A DNA stretch of 60,590 nucleotides from Candidatus Neptunochlamydia vexilliferae (GTDB taxonomy: Bacteria > Chlamydiota > Chlamydiia > Chlamydiales > Simkaniaceae). Under the pieces are notes generated by a model. The model did not search any database. It was not told where the DNA came from and worked only from the letters and a program-made list of their open reading frames with translations. Below are positions 51,844-60,590 of the stretch, piece after piece; the stretch's first letter is position 1; every line of letters begins with the position of its first letter. A program made the translations under genes and the position numbers. The DNA is taken from contig NZ_JAAEJV010000007.1 of the NCBI RefSeq assembly GCF_015356785.1, positions 1 through 60,590 on the forward strand, read 5' to 3'.

Positions 51844-53208
51844 ATGAAATACCTTGGAAATGAATCTTCAACCTTAGAGTTCAAAAAAACAGTCCCAGAA
51901 AATGATCAAATTATTAAAACCATCATTGGTTTTTGCAACCAAAGTGGTGGAAAACTTGTCATCGGAGTCGATCGTGATGGGACAGTCGTAGGAATTCCCG
52001 AAGAGAAAGTTCAGGAAATGATGGAGTATGTCAATAAAAGTATTTTTGAAGCCTCATCTCCCCCTATCATTCCAGCTGTTTACTCACAAAGAGTTGGGGA
52101 TAAGTCCATTCTTATTATTGAAGTTTCTTCAGGAATGAATAAACCCTACTATAGAAAATCAAAGGGACTTGAAAAAGGGACTTACGTCAGGTTAAGCCGT
52201 TCAACTGTTAAAGCAACTGCAGACATGATTGAAGAACTAAAATGGAAATCTAGAGGACGTTCTTTTGATATGATGCCCGTCTACCATGGAAAAAATGAAG
52301 ACTTAGACAGAGCAAAAATACTCGAATTTCTTTCCTCAAGAAAAGCTTCGAAGGTTAAAACAATCTCAAGAACAATTTTATCCTCTTATAACCTTGTTGT
52401 AGAAGAGCACTCTTCAAACTACCCAACTATAGGAGGCGTTTTGCTATTTGGAAAAAACACGCAAAAATTTTTCTCCGAAGCAATGATTCTATGCACCCAC
52501 TTTGATGGGGTAAGTGGGCGAAAAGCAATAAGCAGCGTGGACTGCACCGGAACCCTTTTTGAGCAGTTTGATATGGCTTATAACTTTATTATCGGAAGGC
52601 TCGGACGCTCTTTCTCAATTGATGGTCCAAAAAGAAAGGAAGAACTAGAAATCCCCGAAACAGCTCTTAGAGAAGTCTTGATCAACGCTATTGTTCACCG
52701 TAACTATCATATTAACGCACCTACGAAAGTGGCTATTTATGACAATCGGATTGAGGTCTTTAGTCCTGGGGTTTTCCCGGGTCCTTTAGATGCCAATAAC
52801 CTTAAAATGGGGATTACTTATATCCGCAATAAAGTCATCTGCAAAATTTTTCGAGAAGCGGGTTATATTGAAAAGTTAGGGTCGGGCTTCATTGCTCTAT
52901 TTGAAAGCTATGAGGAGAAAAAGCTTCATCCGCCAGAGGTTATCGAAGGCGAGAATTTTATTAAGTGTATCTTACCTAGACCTTCCTTCTCATCCAAGCC
53001 CCATCAAGGAAGTAGTGAGTCACAAAAAATCCTCGCTCTATTTGAAATGAGCGATGAACTAACAATCTCAGATGTGATGAAGCTGCTTAATCTTTCTCGG
53101 CCAACAGCAGGAAGAAGGCTTGCAGAGCTTACCGAAAAAGGACTTCTGGAAAAAGTTGGGAAAAATAAGGCAACTCGCTACCGCAAGCAAAAAAAGTCAA
53201 ACCTCTGA
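51844..53208 (+). CDS. Schlafen/AlbA_2-domain regulator with ATPase-like and HTH regions
   Basis: A 454-residue protein of the COG2865 type. Residues ~1-125 are an AlbA_2 domain (ESSTLEFKKTVPEN, then FCNQSGGKLVIGVDRDG). The middle carries a GHKL-like segment (ALREVLINAIVHRNYH; EVFSPGVFPGPL), and the C-terminus a winged helix (SDVMKLLNLSRPTAGRRLAEL). AlbA_2 proteins act as regulators or, in some families, as RNA-directed defence nucleases; no further effector is fused here. The gene lies between two copies of a 32-bp sequence and its 3' end overlaps the convergent aminotransferase by 12 bases, which suggests arrival as a cassette. Confidence 0.8.
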   Translation: MKYLGNESSTLEFKKTVPENDQIIKTIIGFCNQSGGKLVIGVDRDGTVVGIPEEKVQEMMEYVNKSIFEASSPPIIPAVYSQRVGDKSILIIEVSSGMNKPYYRKSKGLEKGTYVRLSRSTVKATADMIEELKWKSRGRSFDMMPVYHGKNEDLDRAKILEFLSSRKASKVKTISRTILSSYNLVVEEHSSNYPTIGGVLLFGKNTQKFFSEAMILCTHFDGVSGRKAISSVDCTGTLFEQFDMAYNFIIGRLGRSFSIDGPKRKEELEIPETALREVLINAIVHRNYHINAPTKVAIYDNRIEVFSPGVFPGPLDANNLKMGITYIRNKVICKIFREAGYIEKLGSGFIALFESYEEKKLHPPEVIEGENFIKCILPRPSFSSKPHQGSSESQKILALFEMSDELTISDVMKLLNLSRPTAGRRLAELTEKGLLEKVGKNKATRYRKQKKSNL

Positions 53209-54030
53209 CCAATTAAGCAACGTTTTTTTTGCTTCTTTTGAAAAAGTTTTCATAACGTTGCGGATCGTGGAAGGAACCGTTCCTTTATTGATCAAAAGAT
53301 CGTCGATTTGAATCACCGGCATGACCTCTTTATTGCTCGAGGTTAAAAAGGCTCCTTCGAAGGTGGGAGTTTCCTCTTTGTGAATGTCTCTTTCCTCTAC
53401 GGGAAAAAGGTCAAGAATCACCTCTCGGGTAATCCCTTTTAAGATCCCCTCTTTGGGGGTGATGAGCTTTCCCCCTTTAAGGGCAAAAAAGTTGGCAATT
53501 CCCGTTTCTAAAAGAAGCTCCTTCTCATTATAGAAGAGGACGTCAACCGCTCCTTGGGCCTGCGCTTTTTGCATCCCCATAATGGCAGGAAGGTATTGGA
53601 TGCTTTTTGCTGTAGGGAACGGACGCTGGTAACACTCGGTGATGACCTTAATCCCCTCATCAAAGTAGCGCTCTGGAAAAGGGGTAAAGGAATAGGCTAC
53701 TGCAAAAAAGGTGGGAGGCCCTTTTGGGAGGAACTGATCCTCTGAGATTCCTCCTGTAAGAACAAGCTTGATACTTGTTTCTTCGAAGTGGGTCTTTGCG
53801 ATAAGCTCTTCAACAATGGCTTCCATTTCTTGAACCGTTTTGGGAACGGTAAGCCCCACCTCTCTTGCCGAGGCAATAAAGCGTTCTATATGGGCACGGA
53901 GATGGAAGGGATGCCCCCCATAGGTGCGGAGGTAATCCATCACCCCATAGCCCCGAAGAACACTCAGGTCAAGGGCCGAGATGTGGGCCTCTTCTTTTGT
54001 GACAAACTGATCGTTTAGATAAATAAGCAT
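53197..54030 (-). CDS. Class IV PLP-dependent aminotransferase
   Basis: About 277 residues, in the branched-chain/D-amino-acid aminotransferase fold. The PLP-lysine region reads TAKSIQYLPAIMG, and LLETGIANFFAL is the conserved E-xx-x-N phosphate-loop block; GGISEDQFLP and SSNKEVMPV are also family-like. The frame continues to 54066, but ATG at 54030 fits the family start. The last codons (NWSEV) after TLLN differ from those in the displaced copy, so the gene end was replaced when the AlbA_2 cassette arrived. Its upstream region is cut by a MITE-like element 30 bp away. Substrate not determined. Confidence 0.85.
   Translation of the reverse strand: MLIYLNDQFVTKEEAHISALDLSVLRGYGVMDYLRTYGGHPFHLRAHIERFIASAREVGLTVPKTVQEMEAIVEELIAKTHFEETSIKLVLTGGISEDQFLPKGPPTFFAVAYSFTPFPERYFDEGIKVITECYQRPFPTAKSIQYLPAIMGMQKAQAQGAVDVLFYNEKELLLETGIANFFALKGGKLITPKEGILKGITREVILDLFPVEERDIHKEETPTFEGAFLTSSNKEVMPVIQIDDLLINKGTVPSTIRNVMKTFSKEAKKTLLNWSEV
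53212..53243. repeat. Right copy of the cassette-flanking 32-bp repeat
   Basis: Matches 51640-51671 with one difference and lies in the coding sequence of the aminotransferase C-terminus. The 1.57 kb between the copies holds only the AlbA_2 gene and its operator. Confidence 0.75.
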
Positions 54031-54059
54031 AACTATAGGTATAACAAAGTTAATGAATA

Positions 54060-54219
54060 TACCCAAGTAAGTTCAAGAATTGGGAGTTTGCCAAAGCCAG
54101 CGCTCCAGATTTAGCTCCCTCGAAGCAGTCTCCTATCGAAGAGATAGGGGCGATGCAGAGGGAGTTAAAGATGGGGATGCTGGCGCAGGCAAAAACCAAT
54201 TCTTGAACTTACTTGGGTA
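54060..54219. mobile_element. MITE-like foldback element, 160 bp
   Basis: Perfect 24-base terminal repeats (starting TACCCAAGTAAGTTCAAG, 54060-54083; complement 54196-54219), with further inner pairing (TTTAGCTCCCTC against GAGGGAGTTAAA). TA at both ends may be a 2-bp target duplication, unlike the CTAG-type elements, so it is probably an IS630/mariner-type derivative. No coding capacity. Confidence 0.75.
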
Positions 54220-54353
54220 TCAAATCATCGAGGATGATCTCGTTATCAACGAGTTCATCGGCATAGCTGTTATCTAGTAGTCCTTTAACTGTGATCATGG
54301 TCAGGTAAATATCTTTTCGGCGATAAAGGCTTATTTGTTCAAGGATTTTTAGA
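54220..54353 (-). pseudogene. Possible gene remnant between the rRNA terminator and a MITE
   Basis: On the minus strand one frame is open from the 5S terminator to the MITE edge: it contains LEQISLYRRKDIYLTMITVK and LLDNSYADELVDNEIILDDL, ending with a stop provided by the element. Composition is protein-like but I recognise no family, and it has no start after the terminator except an internal ATG. It may be the C-terminal fragment of a lost gene. Confidence 0.3.
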
Positions 54354-54354
54354 C

Positions 54355-54388
54355 AAAAAAAAGACCCTCAGGATTTCTCCTGAGGGTC
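54355..54388 (-). terminator. rRNA operon terminator
   Basis: Perfect 11-bp stem GACCCTCAGGA with a 4-base loop followed, on the minus strand, by eight T residues, 10 bases after the 5S gene. Confidence 0.92.
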
Positions 54389-54398
54389 ATGATGAAAA

Positions 54399-54512
54399 CC
54401 TGGCAACGCCCTACTCTTCCGTACTCTAGTGCACAGTACCATCGGCGATGAAGAGCTTAACTGCTGAGTTCGGGATGGGATCAGGTGTGTCCTCTTCTCT
54501 ATGGTCACCAGG
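54399..54512 (-). rRNA. rrf: 5S ribosomal RNA
   Basis: About 114 bases whose ends pair (CCTGGTGACC at the 5' end with a 3' TTGCCAGG), with the conserved CCGAACTCAG loop B/C region. It follows 23S on the same strand and precedes a strong terminator. Confidence 0.93.
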
Positions 54513-54562
54513 ATAAGACTAATCAAAGAGCCTGGGCTTAATGCCCAGATTGGCAAACTTAC

Positions 54563-54580
54563 TTTAAACAACGCTTGAGA
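54563..54580 (-). other. 23S processing stem, 3' side
   Basis: TTTAAACAACGCTTGAGA pairs at 16 of 18 positions (the rest allow G-U) with 58259-58276, which lies just before the 23S 5' end. The two bring the 23S ends together in a stem suited to RNase III cleavage. Confidence 0.65.
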
Positions 54581-54880
54581 TTACACTTTATCTTCCCGAA
54601 GGAAAAAAAAGATCAAGCCGATGGATGTATTAGTACTGGTTAGCTCAACACATTACTGTGCTTACACACCCAGCCTATCAACCCTGTCGTCTTCAGGTCA
54701 TCTCATAGGGATACTTTATCTTGAAGGAGGCTTGGCGTTTAGATGCTTTCAACGCTTATCCTTTCCGAACTTAGCTACCCGGCTATGCTCTTGGCAGAAC
54801 AACCGGAACACCATTGGTTCGTCCACTTCGGTCCTCTCGTACTAGAAGCAGCTCTTCTCAAGTATCCTGCGCCCACAGCA

Positions 54881-54936
<56 letters not shown>

Positions 54937-54949
54937 TGGCGAACAGCCA

Positions 54950-55008
<59 letters not shown>

Positions 55009-55035
55009 GCCACGTCGATATGAACTCTTGGTGGC

Positions 55036-55072
<37 letters not shown>

Positions 55073-55519
55073 AAGCGACGGCGATTCCACTTTCCACCGC
55101 CGGATCACTAAACCCTACTTTCGTACCTGCTCGACTTGTTGGTCTCGCAGTCAACTTGTCTTATACTTTTACGCTCTATTCGTGATTGCCAACCACGATG
55201 AGACAAGCTTTGGACTCCTCCGTTACTTTTTAGGAGGAAACCGCCCCAGTCAAACTGCCCGTCTGACAATGTCCGAACCCCAGATTCATGGGGCTTCGTT
55301 AGATTTTCAACATGTCAAGGCCGGTATTTCAAGGATGACTCCACGAATCCTGACGAATCCGTTTCACCGTCTCCCGGCTATCCTACACATGACAAGTCAA
55401 AAGCCAATATCAGAGTACAGTAAAGGTTCACGGGGTCTTTCCGTCTAGCTGCGGGTAAACGGCATCTTCACCGCTACTACAATTTCACCGAGTCTCTCGT
55501 TGAGACAGTGCCCAGATCG

Positions 55520-55566
<47 letters not shown>

Positions 55567-56227
55567 CGATTGGTCCCTTACTGTTTTCCAGTAGGGTCGG
55601 ACTCTATCTTAGCTTGAGCGAGGCGATTCATCTGACTCTTTAGCTCTCGAATTTCTTCGATCCCCTCTGAGGTCAAATGGTCTCCTCTTCCAATTTTAAG
55701 CAGAATTTTTCTGAACTTTCTAAATTCTACCCCTTTCTTTGTTTTAAGCAGATGCTTTTCAAAGAACGGAATAATGGTTTTTGTTAAGTGCTCAATTCCT
55801 CTTACACGGTAAGCCATCCGGTCGCCATGATTCTTACGAACCACACCACAACCAAAGTAGCTTTTCAGTGCATGAAGAACTTGAACATCTCGTTTATGTT
55901 GGACAACGGTGAATTCAACAAGAACTTCCCTATTTCTGTTTATAGAAACATGAAAGGTTCCTGATCCATCAACAAATCCAACAATCCATTGTGCTTGTAA
56001 ATCCATATTCAAACTCCAAACGTTTGGTCTCTGAGGATTTTAATCTCCTGAAATGAGCCTGCTTGGTTACATTTCCAAGTGTTCTCACTACTTTTCATCA
56101 ATTAATCTTTCCTGCGGATCGCCTCCCTGTCCCATAAAATTGTTACTGCCACCTTTGTGTGACGAGTATCTATGGGCTTTTGAAGGGTTTCCCGCATATA
56201 GTTTGGTTTTACTAAGGCTAGCTATTA
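55567..56227 (-). other. Group I intron in 23S rRNA (L1931-type site)
   Basis: Exon 1 ends CGGTCCTAAGGT and exon 2 begins AGCGAAATTCC, which joined give the universal 23S sequence. The intron follows a U and ends with G, as group I introns do. Conserved core pieces can be seen: CTCAGAGACCAAACG before the reading frame (5' strand of P7) and AAGATAGAGTCC near the end (3' strand of P7). Simkania is known from published work to carry a group I intron at this 23S position that was reported not to be spliced out of mature rRNA. Boundaries come from exon alignment. Confidence 0.93.
55578..56006 (-). CDS. LAGLIDADG homing endonuclease of the intron, probably inactive
   Basis: A 142-residue single-motif LAGLIDADG protein within the intron. 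The motif reads WIVGFVDGSGTFHVSI: where active enzymes such as I-CreI have GFVDGDG, with the second Asp binding metal, this one has Ser. Other parts look normal (VVQHKRDVQVLHALKSYFG; GIEHLTKTIIPFFEKH). The ATG at 56006 has GGAG seven bases upstream and is preferred to a TTG two codons earlier. The frame extends to 11 bases from the 3' splice site, so the last 20 codons also encode the P7 strand of the intron core. Confidence 0.88.
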   Translation of the reverse strand: MDLQAQWIVGFVDGSGTFHVSINRNREVLVEFTVVQHKRDVQVLHALKSYFGCGVVRKNHGDRMAYRVRGIEHLTKTIIPFFEKHLLKTKKGVEFRKFRKILLKIGRGDHLTSEGIEEIRELKSQMNRLAQAKIESDPTGKQ

Positions 56228-58215
56228 ACCTTAGGACCGTTATAGTTACGGCCGCCATTCACCAGGGCTTAAATTCAATGCTTCGCCCCGAAGGGTTGAC
56301 ATCTCCTTTTGACCTTTTGGCATTGGGCAGGCATCACACCATATACTTCCTCTTAGACGAGTTTGCATAGTGCTGTGTTTTTGCTAAACAGTCGCCTGGG
56401 CCGATTCACTGCGACCCCCAAGCGCTTAACCGCGAAGGTATCACGCCCGAGGGCTCCTCTTCTCCCGAAGTTACGAGGACAATTTGCCGAGTTCCTTAAC
56501 GAGAGTTCTCTCGCGCGCCTGAGAATATTCTTCCCACCTACCTGTGTCGGTTTTGGTACGGTCGCCATCAACGACTAGAGGTTATTTCTTGGAAGCATTG
56601 CGCTACACCATCGGTTCCTCCGAAGATTCCCCTTGTCTCCTACCTGGCATCACGTCAGCGGATTTACCTACTGACCAACCTCATAGAAAAACGGACATCC
56701 AATAGCCCGCGTGCTTAACTTACTCCGTCACCCCATTGTCATAGTTTTAGGCGGCGCAGGAATATTTAACCTGCTTTCCATCGCTTACGCTTTTCAGCCT
56801 CAGCTTAGGGACCGGCTAACCCAGGGAAGACGAGCTTTACCCTGGAAACCTTAGGTTTTCGGCGAGGGAGATTCTCACTCCCTTTATCGTATACTTATGC
56901 CATGCATCCTCACTAGTATGCGCTCCACTACTCCTTACGGTATAGCTTCATCGCACATACTACGCTCTCCTACCGCGTACCACTAATGTGGCACACCCGC
57001 GATTTCGGCTCTATGCTTAGTCCCGATCATTATCGGCGCAAAGTCTCTCGATTGGTGAGCTGTTACGCACTCTTTAAATGGTGGCTGCTTCTAAGCCAAC
57101 ATTCCAACTGTCTATGAAACTTCACATCCTTACTCACTTAGCATAGAATTAGGGGCCTTAATCGGCGATCTGGGCTGTTCCCCTTTCGACAATGAAGCTT
57201 ATCCCCCACTGTCTATCTCCCAACTTAACTCATAGTATTCGGAGTTTGGTTTCCGTCGGTAGGCCGGTAGGCCCCCTTGGGAATCCAGTGCTCTACCCCC
57301 ATGAGTCTTAAAAGTTGAGGCTAACCCTAAAGTTATTTCGGAGAGAACAAGATATCTCCAAGTTTGATTGGCCTTTCACCCCTATCCACAGCTCATCCAA
57401 ATCTTTTTCAACAGATACTGGTTCGGACCTTCACTCGATGTTACTCGAGCTTCATCCTGGCCATGGATAGATCACTTGGTTTCGTGTCTACATCATACGA
57501 CTCAAAACGCGCTATTCACGCTTGCTTTCACTTCGGCTCCGGAACGGATGTCCCTTAACCTAGCCGTATAACATAACTCGCTGGCTCATCATGCAAAAGG
57601 CACGCCATTAGCCCTTTTCCTCAAAGAGGAATATAGGCCTCTGACCGCTTGTAAGCTGCTGGTTTCAGATTCTATTTCACTCCCCTAACAGGGGTTCTTT
57701 TCACCTTTCCATCACTGTACTTGTGCACTATCGGTCATCGAGTAGTATTTAGCCTTGGAGAGTGGTCTCCCCAGATTCAGACCGGGTTTCACGTGTCCGG
57801 CCCTACTCAGGAACTAATCTCACTTAAGGTCTCCCTTTACACACGGGGCTTTCACCCTGTATCGCCCAACTTCCCAGATGGTTATGTTAGGTTTACTTAA
57901 GCTTTGTTGATTAGCCCTACAACCCCGAAAATAAATTTTCGGTTTGGGCTATTCCCACTTCGCTCGCCGCTACTACGGGAATCTCTTTTGATTTCTCTTC
58001 CTCTGCCTACTTAGATGTCTCAATTCAGCAGGTTTGCCTTCCTAGCCTATGTATTCAACTAGGAATAATGGAGGATTAACTCCACTGGGTTTCCCCATTC
58101 GGAAATCTCCGGTTCAATGCTTCTTTCCAGCTCCCCGGAGCTTATCGCAGGTATGCGCGTCCTTCATCGCCTCTCGATGCCAAGGCATCCACCAACAGCT
58201 CTTATTAGCTTGATC

Positions 58216-58533
58216 TAATAAAATGTATACTTGGATATTCTAAAATTAGAATATCTATTCTCAAACGCTGTTTAAAATCAGTTTTTTGTAGTACATCTGG
58301 TAGGTCACCAGATGTTACCGCAATTTTTACTATTATTTAATCAGCTTATCCGTATGCCTTGCGAAAGGCATACGTTCACGCAATCAAAAACATTAAATGC
58401 TTTTGATTAACTTGATTAGTCTTATCTACTTTCAAGAAAACTTCGCTATCTTAACAAGCGAAAATGAAGTGACAAAGTTGATTTGCCCAACCGTAGATTC
58501 GTAAAACCTCAAGGATTTTACTATCTTCGTCCA
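58216..58533 (-). other. 16S-23S internal spacer without tRNA genes
   Basis: About 318 bp. No tRNA-Ile or tRNA-Ala, in line with other chlamydiae. It contains hairpins ACATCTGGT/ACCAGATGT (58293-58315) and one around CGTATGCC (58350-58373), the 23S processing arm (58259-58276), and the 16S processing arm (58458-58477). Confidence 0.85.
58458..58477 (-). other. 16S processing stem, 3' side
   Basis: GCGAAAATGAAGTGACAAAG is complementary, with one mismatch, to 60203-60222 upstream of 16S. Together they would form a 20-bp stem that closes the 16S loop, a typical RNase III site. Confidence 0.75.
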
Positions 58534-60078
<1,545 letters not shown>

Positions 60079-60202
60079 AATTTAATCTTTATAACCTAAC
60101 TCTCGTTAGGTGTTCATCGAATACTATATGTAAATATTGTGTTTCGATCTAAAGTTTGATAGGGGCATATCGAGATAAATCTCGACACGCTCAAATCTTA
60201 AG

Positions 60203-60222
60203 CTTTGTCACTTCAATTTCGC
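60203..60222 (-). other. 16S processing stem, 5' side
   Basis: CTTTGTCACTTCAATTTCGC on the plus strand; partner of 58458-58477. Between it and 16S, a small hairpin CCTAAC/GTTAGG lies at 60098-60113. Confidence 0.75.
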
Positions 60223-60298
60223 TGTCAAAATAGCATTTGAAGGCTCTTGGGCCTTCGTTTCGTTTCTTCCGCTTTTTCAGCGTTAGAAAGAATACACC

Positions 60299-60327
60299 AA
60301 TATACGAAACGGTGATTTTTTACGCAA
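60299..60327 (-). promoter_or_regulatory. rRNA operon promoter
   Basis: On the minus strand TTGCGT, 17 bases, TATATT, preceded by an AT-rich stretch (60328-60360) that could be an UP element. It lies about 220 bp ahead of the mature 16S 5' end, with the processing stem in between. I see no second promoter as good. Confidence 0.7.
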
Positions 60328-60412
60328 ACGTTTTTCGCAATAAATTAATTTTTTATACCTTTTCCTCTATGAAGCCTGTCTCAAAAAATATGCTGAGAGT
60401 GCTTTGAGAGCG

Positions 60413-60455
60413 TTGACATCCTCCTCCCCCTAAAGGAAGAGGATTCCCAGGTTGT
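60413..60455 (-). mobile_element. Right end of an IS200/IS605-type element
   Basis: After the tnpB stop codon the minus strand reads to TCCTCTTCC TTTA GGGGGAGGA and ends GATGTCAA, the hairpin and terminal sequence common at the 3' ends of tnpB-bearing elements. In such elements the same segment is transcribed as the guide-RNA (omega/reRNA) scaffold, with the guide read from the flank, here the rRNA leader side. The left end is outside the window. Confidence 0.72.
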
Positions 60456-60590
60456 CTAAATACACCCTAGGAGCAGGCTCTTATCGCTAACCCCTGCTGG
60501 TTCCTGCTTCAATGTGAGATCTATAGACTCACTCCACAGGCTAAGACCCGATAGTCCTCGGGCTAAAATATTCATTGCTCCTACATGATC
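60456..60590 (-). CDS. tnpB: TnpB (OrfB), C-terminal fragment at window edge
   Basis: The last 44 codons of a tnpB gene that continues beyond the window. It begins DHVGAMNILARGLSG: the Asp is the third RuvC catalytic residue, and xAxNILARG is the family signature after the zinc ribbon. It ends LLLGCI and TAG. TnpB proteins are RNA-guided DNA nucleases carried by IS200/IS605 and IS607 elements. The gene runs in the same direction as, and ends 130 bp ahead of, the rRNA promoter. Whether the full gene is intact cannot be told. Confidence 0.85.
   Translation of the reverse strand, partial: DHVGAMNILARGLSGLSLWSESIDLTLKQEPAGVSDKSLLLGCI

Noticed and set aside
58216-58533. tRNA genes in the 16S-23S spacer
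   Set aside because: No T-loop GGTTCGAAT-like segment or cloverleaf was visible; hairpins there fit rRNA processing instead. I saw no tRNA elsewhere in the window, but without a tRNA search tool I cannot exclude one completely.

Overview
The window comes from a chlamydia-like obligate intracellular bacterium, most likely Simkania negevensis or a very close relative. The evidence is a histone-like HctA, a Na+-NQR subunit F, two candidate inclusion membrane proteins, a gene order close to that of Chlamydia (rnc-radA; nqrF/yajC/rlmD/hctA; the hemG/hemE/mfd/alaS/tkt set), and a 23S rRNA gene split by a group I intron with a LAGLIDADG reading frame, which is a published hallmark of Simkania.

Layout. 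0.3-3 kb: radA and rnc divergent from a CT296-like gene. 3-5 kb: an alpha/beta hydrolase and a small secreted protein. 5-10.6 kb: flavoprotein, AONS-like fragment, tspO, hemG, an AbiEi-like regulator with a palindromic operator, and hemF. 10.6-19 kb: an accessory island between hemF and hemE. It holds a NACHT-HEAT (NLR-like) protein, a TIR/SEFIR-like protein translationally coupled to it, and a large class-3 lipase/TPR protein. 19-28.4 kb: hemE, tkt, alaS, mfd. 28.4-32.5 kb: a hypothetical gene, a thioredoxin-like gene and two tandem NSS transporters. 32.7-35.4 kb: two Inc-like proteins, then efp-epmA. 35.4-40.4 kb: MITE-like elements, nadE, nqrF and a third NSS transporter. 40.4-49.4 kb: a second accessory stretch between nqrF and yajC. 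It holds an ATPase pseudogene broken by two MITE-like insertions, a candidate cysteine peptidase, htpG, a zeta-toxin pseudogene with its small partner, and two coiled-coil proteins. 49.4-54 kb: yajC, rlmD, hctA, a Schlafen/AlbA_2 regulator cassette and a class IV aminotransferase. 54.4-60.3 kb: a 5S-23S(intron)-16S rRNA operon read leftward. The right edge cuts a tnpB gene whose 3' end lies directly upstream of the rRNA promoter.

How the parts fit. Housekeeping blocks (heme synthesis, translation, repair, Na+ energetics) keep a chlamydial order and are tightly packed, with ATGA overlaps and convergent overlaps of tens of bases. Accessory genes sit at breaks in that order and often show the scar: hemF has lost its C-terminus where the NACHT gene ends; the aminotransferase 3' end is duplicated on both sides of the AlbA_2 cassette; several inverted-repeat elements of about 160 bp interrupt or abut genes. 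NQR would supply the Na+ gradient used by the three NSS transporters (inference). The most unusual cluster is the TIR-like/NACHT-HEAT pair with its lipase/TPR neighbour. It could be an anti-mobile-element system or a host-directed one, and the N-termini of two of its proteins resemble mitochondrial presequences.

All calls come from reading sequence and translations by eye. No database search, structure prediction or alignment program was run, so coordinates of RNA ends, start sites and domain borders are estimates.
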